Assembly (NCBI GenBank): GCA_021789735.1
Contig: JAJYJB010000034.1
Span: 1 to 26,210 of the forward strand
DNA: 26,210 bases
DNA from: Nitrospirota bacterium
Lineage (GTDB): Bacteria; Nitrospirota; Thermodesulfovibrionia; Thermodesulfovibrionales; JdFR-88
Reading direction: 5' to 3'
Shown here: one piece after another, positions 7,964 to 15,815 of the stretch
How positions within the stretch are numbered: the first letter of the stretch is position 1
Layout: every line of letters begins with the position of its first letter
Made by a program: the position numbers and the translations under genes
The notes under the pieces: model-generated
The model's input: the letters and a program-made list of their open reading frames with translations, nothing else
Database searches by the model: none
Told to the model about the DNA's origin: nothing

Positions 7964-8657
7964 CGAACTTGTACCCCAGCCTGTGCACGGTTATTATGAG
8001 CGCCGGGTTCCTGGGGTCGTCCTCTATCTTCTGCCTTATATTCTTGATGTGGACGTCTATCGTCCGGTCGAACCCGTCAAACAGGTGGCCGAATGCCTTT
8101 TCAATAAGCTTTTCCCTCGTCAAGACCAGATGCGGCGCGTGGGCGAACGCAAGCAGTATCCTGAACTCGCTGGGCGTGAAGTTCAGATTGGAGCCGCGCT
8201 TTTTCACCTCGAACCTGGGCCCGTCGATGCGGATCTCCCCGCTGTTGAAACTCATTTCAGGCCCGACTTTTGTCTCAACGTCTTCACGCGCCCCGGCCCT
8301 CTTGAGCACAGCCTTTACCCTGTAGACCATCTCCCTTGGGTTGAAGGGCTTTACAATATAGTCGTCAGCCCCAAGCGCAAACCCTGCGATACGCTCTTCG
8401 GGAGCGGACCTGGCTGTCACCATTATGACCGGGATGTCTCCGAGCTCCTTGATCTTCGGGAACAGCTCTTCTCCCTGTATGCCTGGCAGCATCAGGTCCA
8501 GCATCACAACCGCCGGGCGTTCCGCCAGGGCGGCGTCCAGCGCCTCTCGCCCGTCCGCTGCAACCCTTACGCTGTAGCCGGCCTGCTCAAGATATACCTT
8601 GAGGACCCTGGCGATCTTGACGTCGTCTTCAACGACGAGCACGAAATTGCTGGCCAT
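7941..8657 (-). CDS. OmpR-family response regulator
   Basis: 238 residues from ATG 8657. The receiver domain shows the acidic pair in VVEDD, phospho-acceptor aspartate in VVMLDLMLPG, the T/A switch in VTARS and the conserved lysine in IVKPFNP. The C-terminal winged helix (about the last 100 residues) has FTPSEFRILLAF, LTREKLIEKAFG, RTIDVHIKNIRQKIEDDP and VHRLGYKFV. It acts as a DNA-binding transcription factor when phosphorylated by the kinase encoded just downstream. An in-frame TTG (8678) would add seven hydrophobic residues; ATG 8657 is preferred. It is divergent from the metal-efflux operon, whose promoter region it probably binds. Confidence 0.95.
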   Translation of the reverse strand: MASNFVLVVEDDVKIARVLKVYLEQAGYSVRVAADGREALDAALAERPAVVMLDLMLPGIQGEELFPKIKELGDIPVIMVTARSAPEERIAGFALGADDYIVKPFNPREMVYRVKAVLKRAGAREDVETKVGPEMSFNSGEIRIDGPRFEVKKRGSNLNFTPSEFRILLAFAHAPHLVLTREKLIEKAFGHLFDGFDRTIDVHIKNIRQKIEDDPRNPALIITVHRLGYKFVAERDVL

Positions 8658-8736
8658 ACAATAATTTATTATAAACAAACAAAGGAAGGTATTTTTCCCC
8701 GGAGTGCGCGAAACCTGCGCAGAAGCACGGTTTCTT

Positions 8737-8752
8737 TTTCAAATGGCTTTCA
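8737..8752 (+). promoter_or_regulatory. Candidate response-regulator site (TTTCA repeats 11 bp apart)
   Basis: TTTCA at 8737-8741 recurs at 8748-8752, an 11-bp centre spacing as used by tandem OmpR/PhoB-type DNA-binding domains. A looser third copy (CTTCT) follows. The site lies between the divergent regulator gene and the efflux operon, just upstream of the candidate -35. The repeat is short, so chance occurrence is possible. Confidence 0.25.
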
Positions 8753-8756
8753 TAAC

Positions 8757-8786
8757 TTCTTAATATCATGGATGTATCCTTACAAT
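8757..8786 (+). promoter_or_regulatory. Candidate promoter of the metal-efflux operon
   Basis: TTCTTA (8757-8762), an 18-nt spacer and TACAAT (8781-8786, five of six to consensus) lie 27 nt before the strong ribosome-binding site of the first efflux-operon gene. The weak -35 would fit activation by the divergent OmpR-type regulator. Confidence 0.35.
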
Positions 8787-8813
8787 TAAAAGACAGCTTT
8801 TAGGGGAGGCAAA

Positions 8814-9296
8814 ATGATAAAATTTCTGGTCTCGCGGGCGGGCAGGCGTAAAGCCCGTTTGTCAAAAAAACCAATGGGAAGGATGGCCATGGGGAAAATA
8901 AAAATCCTTTCTAAAGCAGCTCTTGTTATTTCAGCCGTGTTGCTTACGGCCGGGCTGGCGTACGCAAGCGGCATTCGCGCGACGGGGCGCGCGGGATACC
9001 TGAAAGTGCAGGTGACGACCGACAGGGCCCCGGCCGCCGGGAAGAACGTGGTCAGGGTCCGTTTATTTGACCGTACGGGCAAACCCGTTACTGACGCCTT
9101 GGTGCGGGTCTACTGGATGATGCCGCCCATGGGGACCATGCCCCTTATGAAGGGATATGCCGACGCGCAGCGCTCAGGCGCCGAATACCGCGCGGTGATA
9201 AACCTTGAGAGCTCGGGCGAATGGCATATGATGGTAAAGGTGAAGCGGGCGGGCAGGCTCCTTCCGCCAATGAGATTTGACATCAATGCGGAATAA
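8814..9296 (+). CDS. Small exported Met-rich protein (YtkA/FixH-like beta-sandwich), first gene of the efflux operon
   Basis: 160 residues from ATG 8814, which has a strong ribosome-binding site (GGGGAGG, then CAAA). ATG 8889, also preceded by GGAAGG at good spacing, would give a compact signal peptide (MGKIKILSKAALVISAV... cleaved after AYA) and may be the true start. The mature part resembles the YtkA-like/FixH-like domain: KNVVRVRLFDRTGKPVTDALVRVYW, then a methionine cluster (M102, M103, M106, M109, M112 in WMMPPMGTMPLM) and GEWHMMVKV. Methionine clusters in periplasmic proteins commonly bind Cu(I) or Ag(I). With TolC, CusB and CusA genes downstream, a metal-shuttling role comparable to CusF is a reasonable inference; the fold is unlike CusF. 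Confidence 0.8.
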   Translation: MIKFLVSRAGRRKARLSKKPMGRMAMGKIKILSKAALVISAVLLTAGLAYASGIRATGRAGYLKVQVTTDRAPAAGKNVVRVRLFDRTGKPVTDALVRVYWMMPPMGTMPLMKGYADAQRSGAEYRAVINLESSGEWHMMVKVKRAGRLLPPMRFDINAE

Positions 9297-9308
9297 AGCC
9301 AGATATTA

Positions 9309-10697
9309 ATGCCAGGCACGGACACAGACAAAAAGATCTTTCGGGTCGCGCTGCCGGTTTTTTTGTTTCTGTTTTTGTCCTTTTTGCCTTCGGCAGGGGA
9401 TGCGGCCGCTTTCGGGCAGGGTCCTGCATTGGATCAAAACCCGGCCGGTGGGCAAAAAGGGCATTCAGCCCAGCCGCTTGTGCTTGGCGAGCTTATAAAA
9501 GAGGCCATGGCAAAAAACCCGCGGCTTGCGGCCTACGGCTTTCTCGTGTCCGCTCAGCAGCGCAGGGTCCCGCAGGTAAAGAGTCTGCCCGATCCCAGGA
9601 TCTCAGTCGGCTACCAGAACGAAGGATGGGACAGGTATTCTTATGGCGACACGATCATGTCCCAGTGGATGTTTTACGCTTCGCAGACCTTCCCATATCC
9701 GGGAAAGCTTGGCCTCAAGGGCGAGATAGCCGGCAGGCAGGCCAAGTATGCGGGGCGGTCCTATGAGGACCTGAGGCTCAGGATTGCCCGGCAGGTGAAA
9801 GACCTGTATTTCGACCTGCTGCTTTACTATAAGGACCTGGACATCATAAGGCAGAGGGCTGGTCTTTATGCCCAGATGGAGAAAGCGGCCCTTGCACGAT
9901 ACTCCGCGGGGCTTGCCCCCCAGGAGGAAGTGGTCCTGGCCCAAACTGAAAAATACACCCTCCTTGAAAAAAAAGAAAAGATAGAGCAGAAGATAGCCGC
10001 CACGGATGCGGACCTGGACTCCGTCCTTGGCAGGGCGGCCGGAAGCCCGCTTGGCAGGCCAGTGGAGGCCGGCTACGCGCTTAATGTTTCTTCCGCGGCC
10101 CCCCTGGTGGCAGTGGCGATAGGCAACAGCCCAAGGATAAAGGCCCAGCAGGAATTGGTGGAAGGGGCCAGGGCCGGGGTCGCGCTTGCCAGAAAGCAGT
10201 ATTATCCGGATTTCACCGTAACGGGTGGCGTCAACAAGAAGGGCGGCCCTTACAAGGATGACTGGAGCCTGGTGACGGCCATGAATGTGCCGCTTTATTA
10301 CAGGACAAAGCAGAGGGAAGGGGTCCTGGAGGCCAAGGCCCTGCTGAGAAAGGCCAAGGCGGACTTTGAGGCTGACAGGCTGTCCATTGCAGCCGATGTG
10401 GAGGACTTTTTCTCTGTCGCGCAGTCGGCGGGCAACCTCATGGACCTGTACAGAAAGGGCCTCATACCGAAGACCTATCAGGATTTCGAGGCGGCACTTT
10501 CAGGCTACGTTGCGGGCAATGTGCCTGCGCTGACTGCCATAGACAGGCTAAAATCGCTGCTGGGCTACGAGTTTGATTATTGGCAGCAGTATGCAGCAAG
10601 GCAAAAGGCCATCGCCGGGATAGAGGCCCTGGCGGGGAAGACCGCTTACATAACGGAGGGCCCTGTAATGAAGGGCGGGCAACATGGAAGAAATTAA
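9309..10697 (+). CDS. TolC-family outer-membrane efflux protein (CusC/CzcC-like)
   Basis: 462 residues. A signal peptide (hydrophobic 12-28, likely cleavage near DAAA, residue 34) is followed by two helical-hairpin OEP repeats: LGELIKEAMAKNPRLAAYGFLVSAQQRR, SLPDPRISVGY and QTFPYPGKLGLKGEIA in the first half, and VAVAIGNSPRIKAQQELVEGARAGVALARKQYYPDFTVTGG in the second, each typical of CusC/CzcC. It should form the trimeric channel across the outer membrane that joins the CusB-CusA pump. There is no lipobox cysteine at the signal cleavage site, so unlike E. coli CusC it is probably not lipid-anchored. It starts 12 bp after the Met-rich gene, and its 3' end overlaps cusB by 14 nt. Confidence 0.92.
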   Translation: MPGTDTDKKIFRVALPVFLFLFLSFLPSAGDAAAFGQGPALDQNPAGGQKGHSAQPLVLGELIKEAMAKNPRLAAYGFLVSAQQRRVPQVKSLPDPRISVGYQNEGWDRYSYGDTIMSQWMFYASQTFPYPGKLGLKGEIAGRQAKYAGRSYEDLRLRIARQVKDLYFDLLLYYKDLDIIRQRAGLYAQMEKAALARYSAGLAPQEEVVLAQTEKYTLLEKKEKIEQKIAATDADLDSVLGRAAGSPLGRPVEAGYALNVSSAAPLVAVAIGNSPRIKAQQELVEGARAGVALARKQYYPDFTVTGGVNKKGGPYKDDWSLVTAMNVPLYYRTKQREGVLEAKALLRKAKADFEADRLSIAADVEDFFSVAQSAGNLMDLYRKGLIPKTYQDFEAALSGYVAGNVPALTAIDRLKSLLGYEFDYWQQYAARQKAIAGIEALAGKTAYITEGPVMKGGQHGRN

Positions 10698-11952
10698 AAA
10701 AAACAAAAGCAAGATCGGGAAAAAGGTCGTCTTAATCATGCTCGCACTGGCCGTGGCCGCGGCCGCCTACGCCCTTTTTAAATTCGGGGAGCATGGGAAG
10801 GCGCGGCCGGCCGCATCCGTAGCGCAGACCGCAGCCGTGCAAAACGGCCCCGCACCGGCTGATTCAAACTCGGGCTCCGGCGGGGGCTGGGGCGATAATT
10901 CCGGATGGGGCAATGAGAATGCTGCGGCCCCCACCGTGCATATATCCCGCGCGAAGCGGCAGCTTATAAATGTGAGGATTACCACTGCCCGGATAGTGCC
11001 CCTGGTAAAGACTGTCCGCACGGTGGGGGTGGTCACCTATGATGAGGACAGGCTTGCCACGGTGAACACCAAGGTCGCGGGCTGGATAGATAAACTGTAC
11101 GTGGACTATACGGGCATGTACGTCAGGAAGGGGCAGCCGCTTGCAAAGATATACAGCCCGGAGCTCTATGCCACACAGCAGGAATACCTGAACGTGCTTA
11201 AGTGGGCCGGCAACGGCGGAAACCGTAAGGGCAATGCGACTGGCGGTCCCATGGGGATAAACCGGATGCTGGCCAGTGATGCTGATTCGATGGTCGCCGC
11301 CGCCAGGCAGCGTCTGGAACTCTATGACATCCCGGAGAGCGAGATAAAGCGGATAGAGGCCACCGGAAGGCCCATACGGGACCTGACCATATACAGCCCG
11401 GTCAGCGGATATGTCGTCCAGAAAGATGCCGTCGCGGGCCTTAAGGCCGAGCCGGGGCAGACACTTTTTAACGTGGCGGACCTCTCCAGGGTCTGGATAC
11501 TGGCCGACATCTATGAGGACGACCTTTCCCTGGTAGGGACCGGGCAGTGGGCGGACATAACCCTTGGGGCGTTTCCGGGGCGCGTGTTCAGGGCCAGGAT
11601 AGATTACGTCTACCCGGCTTTGTCAGGGCAGACTAGGACCGCAAAGGTAAGGTTTTCCATGCCCAACCCCGGGATGAGATTAAAGCCCCAGATGTATTCT
11701 GACGTGCTTATCAAATGCGACCTGGGCAGGAGGCTGGCCGTCCCCGCAAGCGCCGTCATAGACACGGGCTTAAGGCAGATAGTTTACTTGGAAAGGGGCG
11801 ATGGCAACTTCGAGCCGAGGCAGATCACTACCGGTGTCAAGACCGATACCATGGTGGAGGTTTTAAGCGGGCTTAAGCCTGGCGACAGGGTGGCCTCCGC
11901 GGGCACCTTCCTCATCGATTCAGAGTCCAGGCTTGAGGGCGTGACGAAATGA
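10684..11952 (+). CDS. cusB: RND efflux periplasmic adaptor subunit (CusB-like)
   Basis: 422 residues. An N-terminal anchor (about 14-33) is followed by a low-complexity linker rich in Gly, Asn and Trp (GGGWGDNSGWGNE), then the membrane-fusion-protein core: barrel-sandwich/lipoyl halves (VAGWIDKLYVDYTGMYVRKGQPLAKIYSPEL and IYSPVSGYVVQKDAVAGLKAEPGQTLFNVADLSRVWILADIYE), a short helical hairpin between them, the beta-barrel and the membrane-proximal domain (AVIDTGLRQIVYLERGDGNFEPRQITTG). This is the CusB type with a short hairpin. The N-terminal region has none of the methionines that bind Cu in E. coli CusB, and no Cys/His-rich heavy-metal-binding domain. It overlaps the TolC-family gene by 14 nt, which indicates coupling. 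CusA follows after 125 bp. Confidence 0.92.
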   Translation: MEEIKKNKSKIGKKVVLIMLALAVAAAAYALFKFGEHGKARPAASVAQTAAVQNGPAPADSNSGSGGGWGDNSGWGNENAAAPTVHISRAKRQLINVRITTARIVPLVKTVRTVGVVTYDEDRLATVNTKVAGWIDKLYVDYTGMYVRKGQPLAKIYSPELYATQQEYLNVLKWAGNGGNRKGNATGGPMGINRMLASDADSMVAAARQRLELYDIPESEIKRIEATGRPIRDLTIYSPVSGYVVQKDAVAGLKAEPGQTLFNVADLSRVWILADIYEDDLSLVGTGQWADITLGAFPGRVFRARIDYVYPALSGQTRTAKVRFSMPNPGMRLKPQMYSDVLIKCDLGRRLAVPASAVIDTGLRQIVYLERGDGNFEPRQITTGVKTDTMVEVLSGLKPGDRVASAGTFLIDSESRLEGVTK

Positions 11953-12077
11953 AGACAGGTTTTCCGCCCGCCCCCTTTCTTCTGCCGGGGCTTTGCCCCT
12001 GCACCGCTGGTAAAACGAGGGGCTCCGGTGAAGATACAAGGTAAAGATCTTCTTTTTAATATGGCGGGGCGGGCGCG

Positions 12078-15000
12078 GTGATCCGCAAGATAATAGAGCT
12101 TAGCGCCAGAAACAGGCTGATGGTTTTCATCCTGTTTATTTTCCTCATCGTATGGGGAACACTCTCGCTTATGAAGACCCCCCTGGATGCCCTCCCGGAC
12201 TTAAGCGATACCCAGGTGATCATCTATACGAAATGGACCGGCAGAAGCCCGGACCTGGTGGAAGACCAGATCACCTATCCCATAACCTCTACGCTCCTTG
12301 CCGCCCCCGATGTGAAGGCGGTCAGGGGTTTTTCCTTTCTTGGTACGTCTTTCGTCTATGTGATATTCAAGGGCGGCACGGACATCTACTGGGCCAGGAG
12401 CCGCGTCCTTGAATATCTGCAGTCCGTGAAATCAAAGCTCCCGCCGGGCGTAAGTCCGGAGCTTGGCCCCGATGCGACCGGGGTAGGCTGGGGGTTCGAG
12501 TACGCGCTGGTGGACGACACGGGGCGGCACAACCTGGCCCAGTTGCGTTCCATACAGGACTGGAACATAAAACTTGCCCTGGAGAGCGTCCCCGGAGTGG
12601 CCGAGGTGGCCAGCGTCGGCGGGTTTGTCAGGCAGTACCAGGTAAACGTGGACCCCGTCAAGCTCCTTGCCTATAACATACCGATGACAAGCGTGCTTGC
12701 CGCGGTGAGACAGAGCAACCTGGATGTGGAGGGCAGGGTGCTGGACATGTCCGGGCGGGAATACATGGTGCGCGGCAGGGGATACATAAAAAACCTTGAC
12801 GATCTCCGCTACATACCGGTGGGCACGAACGGTGACGGCACCCCTGTTTACCTGAAGGATGTGGCCACCGTGGAGTTTGGCCCGGATATGAGGCGCGGCC
12901 TGGCGGACCTTAACGGGAAGGGCGAGGTGGCGGGGGGCATCGTTGTCGTCAGGTTCGGAGAAAACGTGGCAAACGTAATAAAGCGGGTAAAGCAGAAGAT
13001 AAAAACAGACATAGACCCGAGTTTGCCAAAAGGCGTGAGGATAGTCACCACATATGACAGGTCGGACCTCATAAGGCGGTCGGTAAATACATTAAAGGAC
13101 GAGATAATAAAGCTCTCCATTGCGGTAAGTGTTGTCTGCCTTGTGTTCCTGTTTCATCTGCCAAGCGCCCTGGTGGTGATACTTACGCTCCCCATAGCCA
13201 TACTGATCGCCTTCATCTGCATGTATTACCTTGGCGTCACCTCCAACATCATGAGCCTGAGCGGCATAGCCATAGCCATAGGCGCGATGGTGGACGCATC
13301 CATAATAATGGTGGAGAACGCCCATAAAAAGCTTGAGGAATGGGAGGATCAGGGGCGTCCCGGCGGCAGGACGGAGGTCATAATAGAGGCGGCCAAGGAG
13401 GTGGGCCCCTCGCTTTTCTTCTCCCTGCTTGTCATAACGGCGGGCTTCCTGCCCGTTTTCGCCCTCAGGCAGCAGGCGGGTAGGCTGTTTAAGCCCCTGG
13501 CCTACACAAAGACCTTCGCGATGCTGTTTTCCTCCTTCATAGCCATAACGCTCACACCCGTGCTTATGGGCCTTTTCATAAGGGGGAAGGTGAGGCCGGA
13601 GCATGAAAATCCGGTGAGCCGTTTTCTGCACAAGGTCTATCATCCGGTGGCGGACGCCGCCCTGAAGCACAAAAAGCTGGTCATACTGGCTGCCTTGATA
13701 ATCCTCGGGCTTACGGTAATTCCTTACGAAAGGCTGGGCTCGGAGTTCATGCCTCCGCTTTACGAGGGCACCATCCTCTATATGCCCGTCACCCTTCCCG
13801 GGGCGTCGGTGGGCACAGCTTCGAGGCTTCTGCAGCTTGAGGACAGGATGCTCAAGGAGTTTCCTGAGGTCGCAAGCGTGTTCGGGAAGGCGGGCAGGGC
13901 GGACACCGCCACGGACCCGGCCCCGCTTGATATGTTCGAGACCGTGGTCAACCTGAAGCCTGAGGACCAGTGGCCAAAGGGGATGACAGTCCGGAGGCTG
14001 GAGGACCAGATGAACGGGAAGCTCCAGATACCGGGGGTTTCAAACGACTTTACCATGCCTATAAAGGCGCGTATAGACATGCTTGCCACAGGCATCAGGA
14101 CACCCATCGGGATAAAGATACTTGGGCCGGACCTGAAGGTGATAGACTCCATCGGGCAGCGGATACAGGACCGTCTGGAAGGCGCGCCCGGCTTGAGGAG
14201 CGTCTATGCCGAACGGGCGGCGGACGGCTATTTCCTCGATATAAAAGTAAACCGGGCAGCGGCCGCCAGGTATGGGCTTTCGGTTGAGGACGTGCAGGAC
14301 ATCATACAGTCCGCCATAGGCGGGGCGGACCTGACGACCACCGTGGAAGGCATTGAGCGCTACCCGGTAAACGTAAGGTACATGCGCGAACTGAGGGACA
14401 ATGTATACGATATAAAACACGTGCTGGTGCCTGTTGCAATGCCTTTAAGTGCGGGGCCTGCGCAGGCGCCGGCAACCGGGATACCGGGTTTTTCGATGCC
14501 TGGCGCAGGGGTTGCAACCGGCATGGCCTATGCGCCGCCCGGAATGGTCCCCGTGCCGGACGGCTATCCCGGCGCCAGGCCTGCTGTGGCCCAGGTGCCG
14601 CTTGGGGAGCTTGCCAGCATCAGGTTCGTAAAAGGTCCCTCGATGATAAAAAGCGAGGAGGGCTTTCCGGCTTCCTATGTTTACATAGATTATTCCGGTT
14701 CGGACATGGGGGGGTTCGTCAGAGAGCTAAAGGGAAGGCTCAAGACGCTCAGCATCCCGCCAGGCTATCACATAGAGTGGAGCGGCGAGTACCGGTATAT
14801 GGAACAGACCGCAAAAAAGCTCAGGCTGGTCATACCGCTTACCGTGCTTTTGATCTTCGTTCTCATATACCTCAATACGAAGTCGGTCACCAAATCGGTT
14901 ATCGTCCTTCTGGCGGTGCCTTTTTCTCTTGTGGGTTCGTTCTGGTTCCTGTATCTGCTTCACTACAACATGAGTACGGCGGTCTGGGTGGGCCTCATCG

Positions 15001-15347
15001 CCCTCGCGGGGCTCGACGCCGAGACCGGCGTGGTCATGCTCCTCTACCTGGACCTGGCCTTCGAGAGGCGGAGGCGGGAGGGCCGCCTGCACGGACGGGA
15101 CGACCTCAAGGACGCGGTCATGGAAGGGGCGGTAAAGAGGATAAGGCCAAAGATAATGACGGTAAGCGTGATACTGGCCGGGCTCATACCGGTGATGTTC
15201 TCCCATGGCGCGGGCGCAGACGTGATGAAGAGGATAGCTGCCCCCATGGTGGGTGGCGTCGTGACCTCCACCGTGCTTGAGCTCATAATCTATCCGTCCA
15301 TATACATGCTGTGGAAGGAGCGGGAGCTTTTCGGGAAGTGGCGTTAA
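12078..15347 (+). CDS. cusA: CusA/CzcA-family heavy-metal RND efflux pump, probably Cu(I)/Ag(I)
   Basis: 1089 residues starting at GTG. It is a proton-driven inner-membrane pump exporting metal through CusB and the TolC-family channel. Family signatures: TPLDALPDLSD, ELGPDATGVGWGFEYALVD, AEVASVGGFVRQYQV, GDGTPVYLKDVATVEFGPDMRRG, and TM4 GIAIAIGAMVDASIIMVENAHK with the proton-relay aspartate. Three methionines, M569 (LYMP), M619 (LDM) and M668 (RIDM), have spacings of 50 and 49, the same as E. coli CusA M573/M623/M672 (known Cu/Ag site; alignment from memory). This favours monovalent metal. The protein is about 42 residues longer than E. coli CusA, explained by a Pro/Gly/Met-rich insertion at about 784-838 in the porter domain. 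The ribosome-binding site is unclear. Confidence 0.95.
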   Translation: MIRKIIELSARNRLMVFILFIFLIVWGTLSLMKTPLDALPDLSDTQVIIYTKWTGRSPDLVEDQITYPITSTLLAAPDVKAVRGFSFLGTSFVYVIFKGGTDIYWARSRVLEYLQSVKSKLPPGVSPELGPDATGVGWGFEYALVDDTGRHNLAQLRSIQDWNIKLALESVPGVAEVASVGGFVRQYQVNVDPVKLLAYNIPMTSVLAAVRQSNLDVEGRVLDMSGREYMVRGRGYIKNLDDLRYIPVGTNGDGTPVYLKDVATVEFGPDMRRGLADLNGKGEVAGGIVVVRFGENVANVIKRVKQKIKTDIDPSLPKGVRIVTTYDRSDLIRRSVNTLKDEIIKLSIAVSVVCLVFLFHLPSALVVILTLPIAILIAFICMYYLGVTSNIMSLSGIAIAIGAMVDASIIMVENAHKKLEEWEDQGRPGGRTEVIIEAAKEVGPSLFFSLLVITAGFLPVFALRQQAGRLFKPLAYTKTFAMLFSSFIAITLTPVLMGLFIRGKVRPEHENPVSRFLHKVYHPVADAALKHKKLVILAALIILGLTVIPYERLGSEFMPPLYEGTILYMPVTLPGASVGTASRLLQLEDRMLKEFPEVASVFGKAGRADTATDPAPLDMFETVVNLKPEDQWPKGMTVRRLEDQMNGKLQIPGVSNDFTMPIKARIDMLATGIRTPIGIKILGPDLKVIDSIGQRIQDRLEGAPGLRSVYAERAADGYFLDIKVNRAAAARYGLSVEDVQDIIQSAIGGADLTTTVEGIERYPVNVRYMRELRDNVYDIKHVLVPVAMPLSAGPAQAPATGIPGFSMPGAGVATGMAYAPPGMVPVPDGYPGARPAVAQVPLGELASIRFVKGPSMIKSEEGFPASYVYIDYSGSDMGGFVRELKGRLKTLSIPPGYHIEWSGEYRYMEQTAKKLRLVIPLTVLLIFVLIYLNTKSVTKSVIVLLAVPFSLVGSFWFLYLLHYNMSTAVWVGLIALAGLDAETGVVMLLYLDLAFERRRREGRLHGRDDLKDAVMEGAVKRIRPKIMTVSVILAGLIPVMFSHGAGADVMKRIAAPMVGGVVTSTVLELIIYPSIYMLWKERELFGKWR

Positions 15348-15511
15348 GGGCAAGTGAATTGGGAGGGCGCTGAATTTTCCGGTCTTTTTAAAGTTTTGGC
15401 CTTTTTTACAACAGACTGCGGCAAAAAAAACACACCCTTGTACGGGCGCCGGAAGGTGATTTTCTGATATAAGTCCTTAAAAAACAATGGAAAATATATT
15501 TTATGCCCTTT

Positions 15512-15527
15512 TGGCCCTTTTCTTGCT
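15512..15527 (+). promoter_or_regulatory. Candidate sigma-54 (-24/-12) promoter of the porin gene
   Basis: TGGCCC-N5-TTGCT: compared with TGGCAC-N5-TTGCW only one position differs. The GG (15513-15514) and GC (15525-15526) are exactly 12 nt apart, which this promoter type requires. The predicted start near 15538 gives a leader of about 280 nt. Confidence 0.4.
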
Positions 15528-15589
15528 TGTCGTGACTGGGCGAAGAAGCGGAGATAGAATTTAACCAGAGGGAGAAAACCAAAAAAATC

Positions 15590-15619
15590 TTGACAAAAAA
15601 GACCGGGAATTGATATAAA
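15590..15619 (+). promoter_or_regulatory. Sigma-70-type promoter of the porin gene
   Basis: A perfect TTGACA (15590-15595) is separated by 18 nt from TATAAA (15614-15619, five of six). The predicted start near 15626 leaves a leader of about 190 nt before the TTG start codon. This is the strongest sigma-70-like match seen by eye in the window, in keeping with an abundant porin. Confidence 0.6.
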
Positions 15620-15792
15620 AATGCACAATTTCAGAGCCGGGTGAAAGAAAATAATTTTTTAATAACGGTGATTTTTAAAGATTAAACCCGGGGGAGGTGA
15701 TGCGGGAAAATAAAGCGTAAAGGGGAGAGCCCGAGAAGGGGAAATAAAAACAAATCCGCCATTGGCGGACGGAGGGGGCAACGATAAGCCCG

Positions 15793-15813
15793 CCTAACAA
15801 ACAGGAGGTTAGG
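15793..15813 (+). promoter_or_regulatory. Hairpin presenting the porin ribosome-binding site
   Basis: CCTAAC (15793-15798) pairs perfectly with GTTAGG (15808-15813), placing AGGAG of the perfect Shine-Dalgarno AGGAGG (15803-15808) in the loop, three bases before the TTG start codon. This could tune translation initiation. The fold is short and its stability is not computed. Confidence 0.4.
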
Positions 15814-15815
15814 AA

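Larger units (their letters stand above)
15348..15815 (+). promoter_or_regulatory. 468-bp non-coding region and structured leader upstream of the porin
   Basis: No credible gene is seen. The region holds a sigma-54-like site (15512-15527), a sigma-70-like promoter (15590-15619), an AT palindrome AAAATATATTTT (15491-15502), and a leader of about 190 nt containing hairpins TCCGCC-ATT-GGCGGA (15757-15771) and CCTAAC/GTTAGG around the ribosome-binding site. A six-codon reading frame at 15700 follows a purine-rich run but its spacing is too short to call. I compared the leader with GEMM, yybP-ykoY and fluoride riboswitch patterns and found no convincing match. Confidence 0.6.

Noticed and set aside
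15700..15720. Six-codon leader peptide (MRENKA) in the porin leader
   Set aside because: The purine-rich run is only two bases from the ATG, and no regulatory codon run or attenuator hairpin pair is visible.
15660..15800. Riboswitch in the porin leader
   Set aside because: The AAAGGGGAG stretch recalls yybP-ykoY and the purine-rich parts recall other classes, but the required conserved cores (GEMM, yybP-ykoY, fluoride) are not present.
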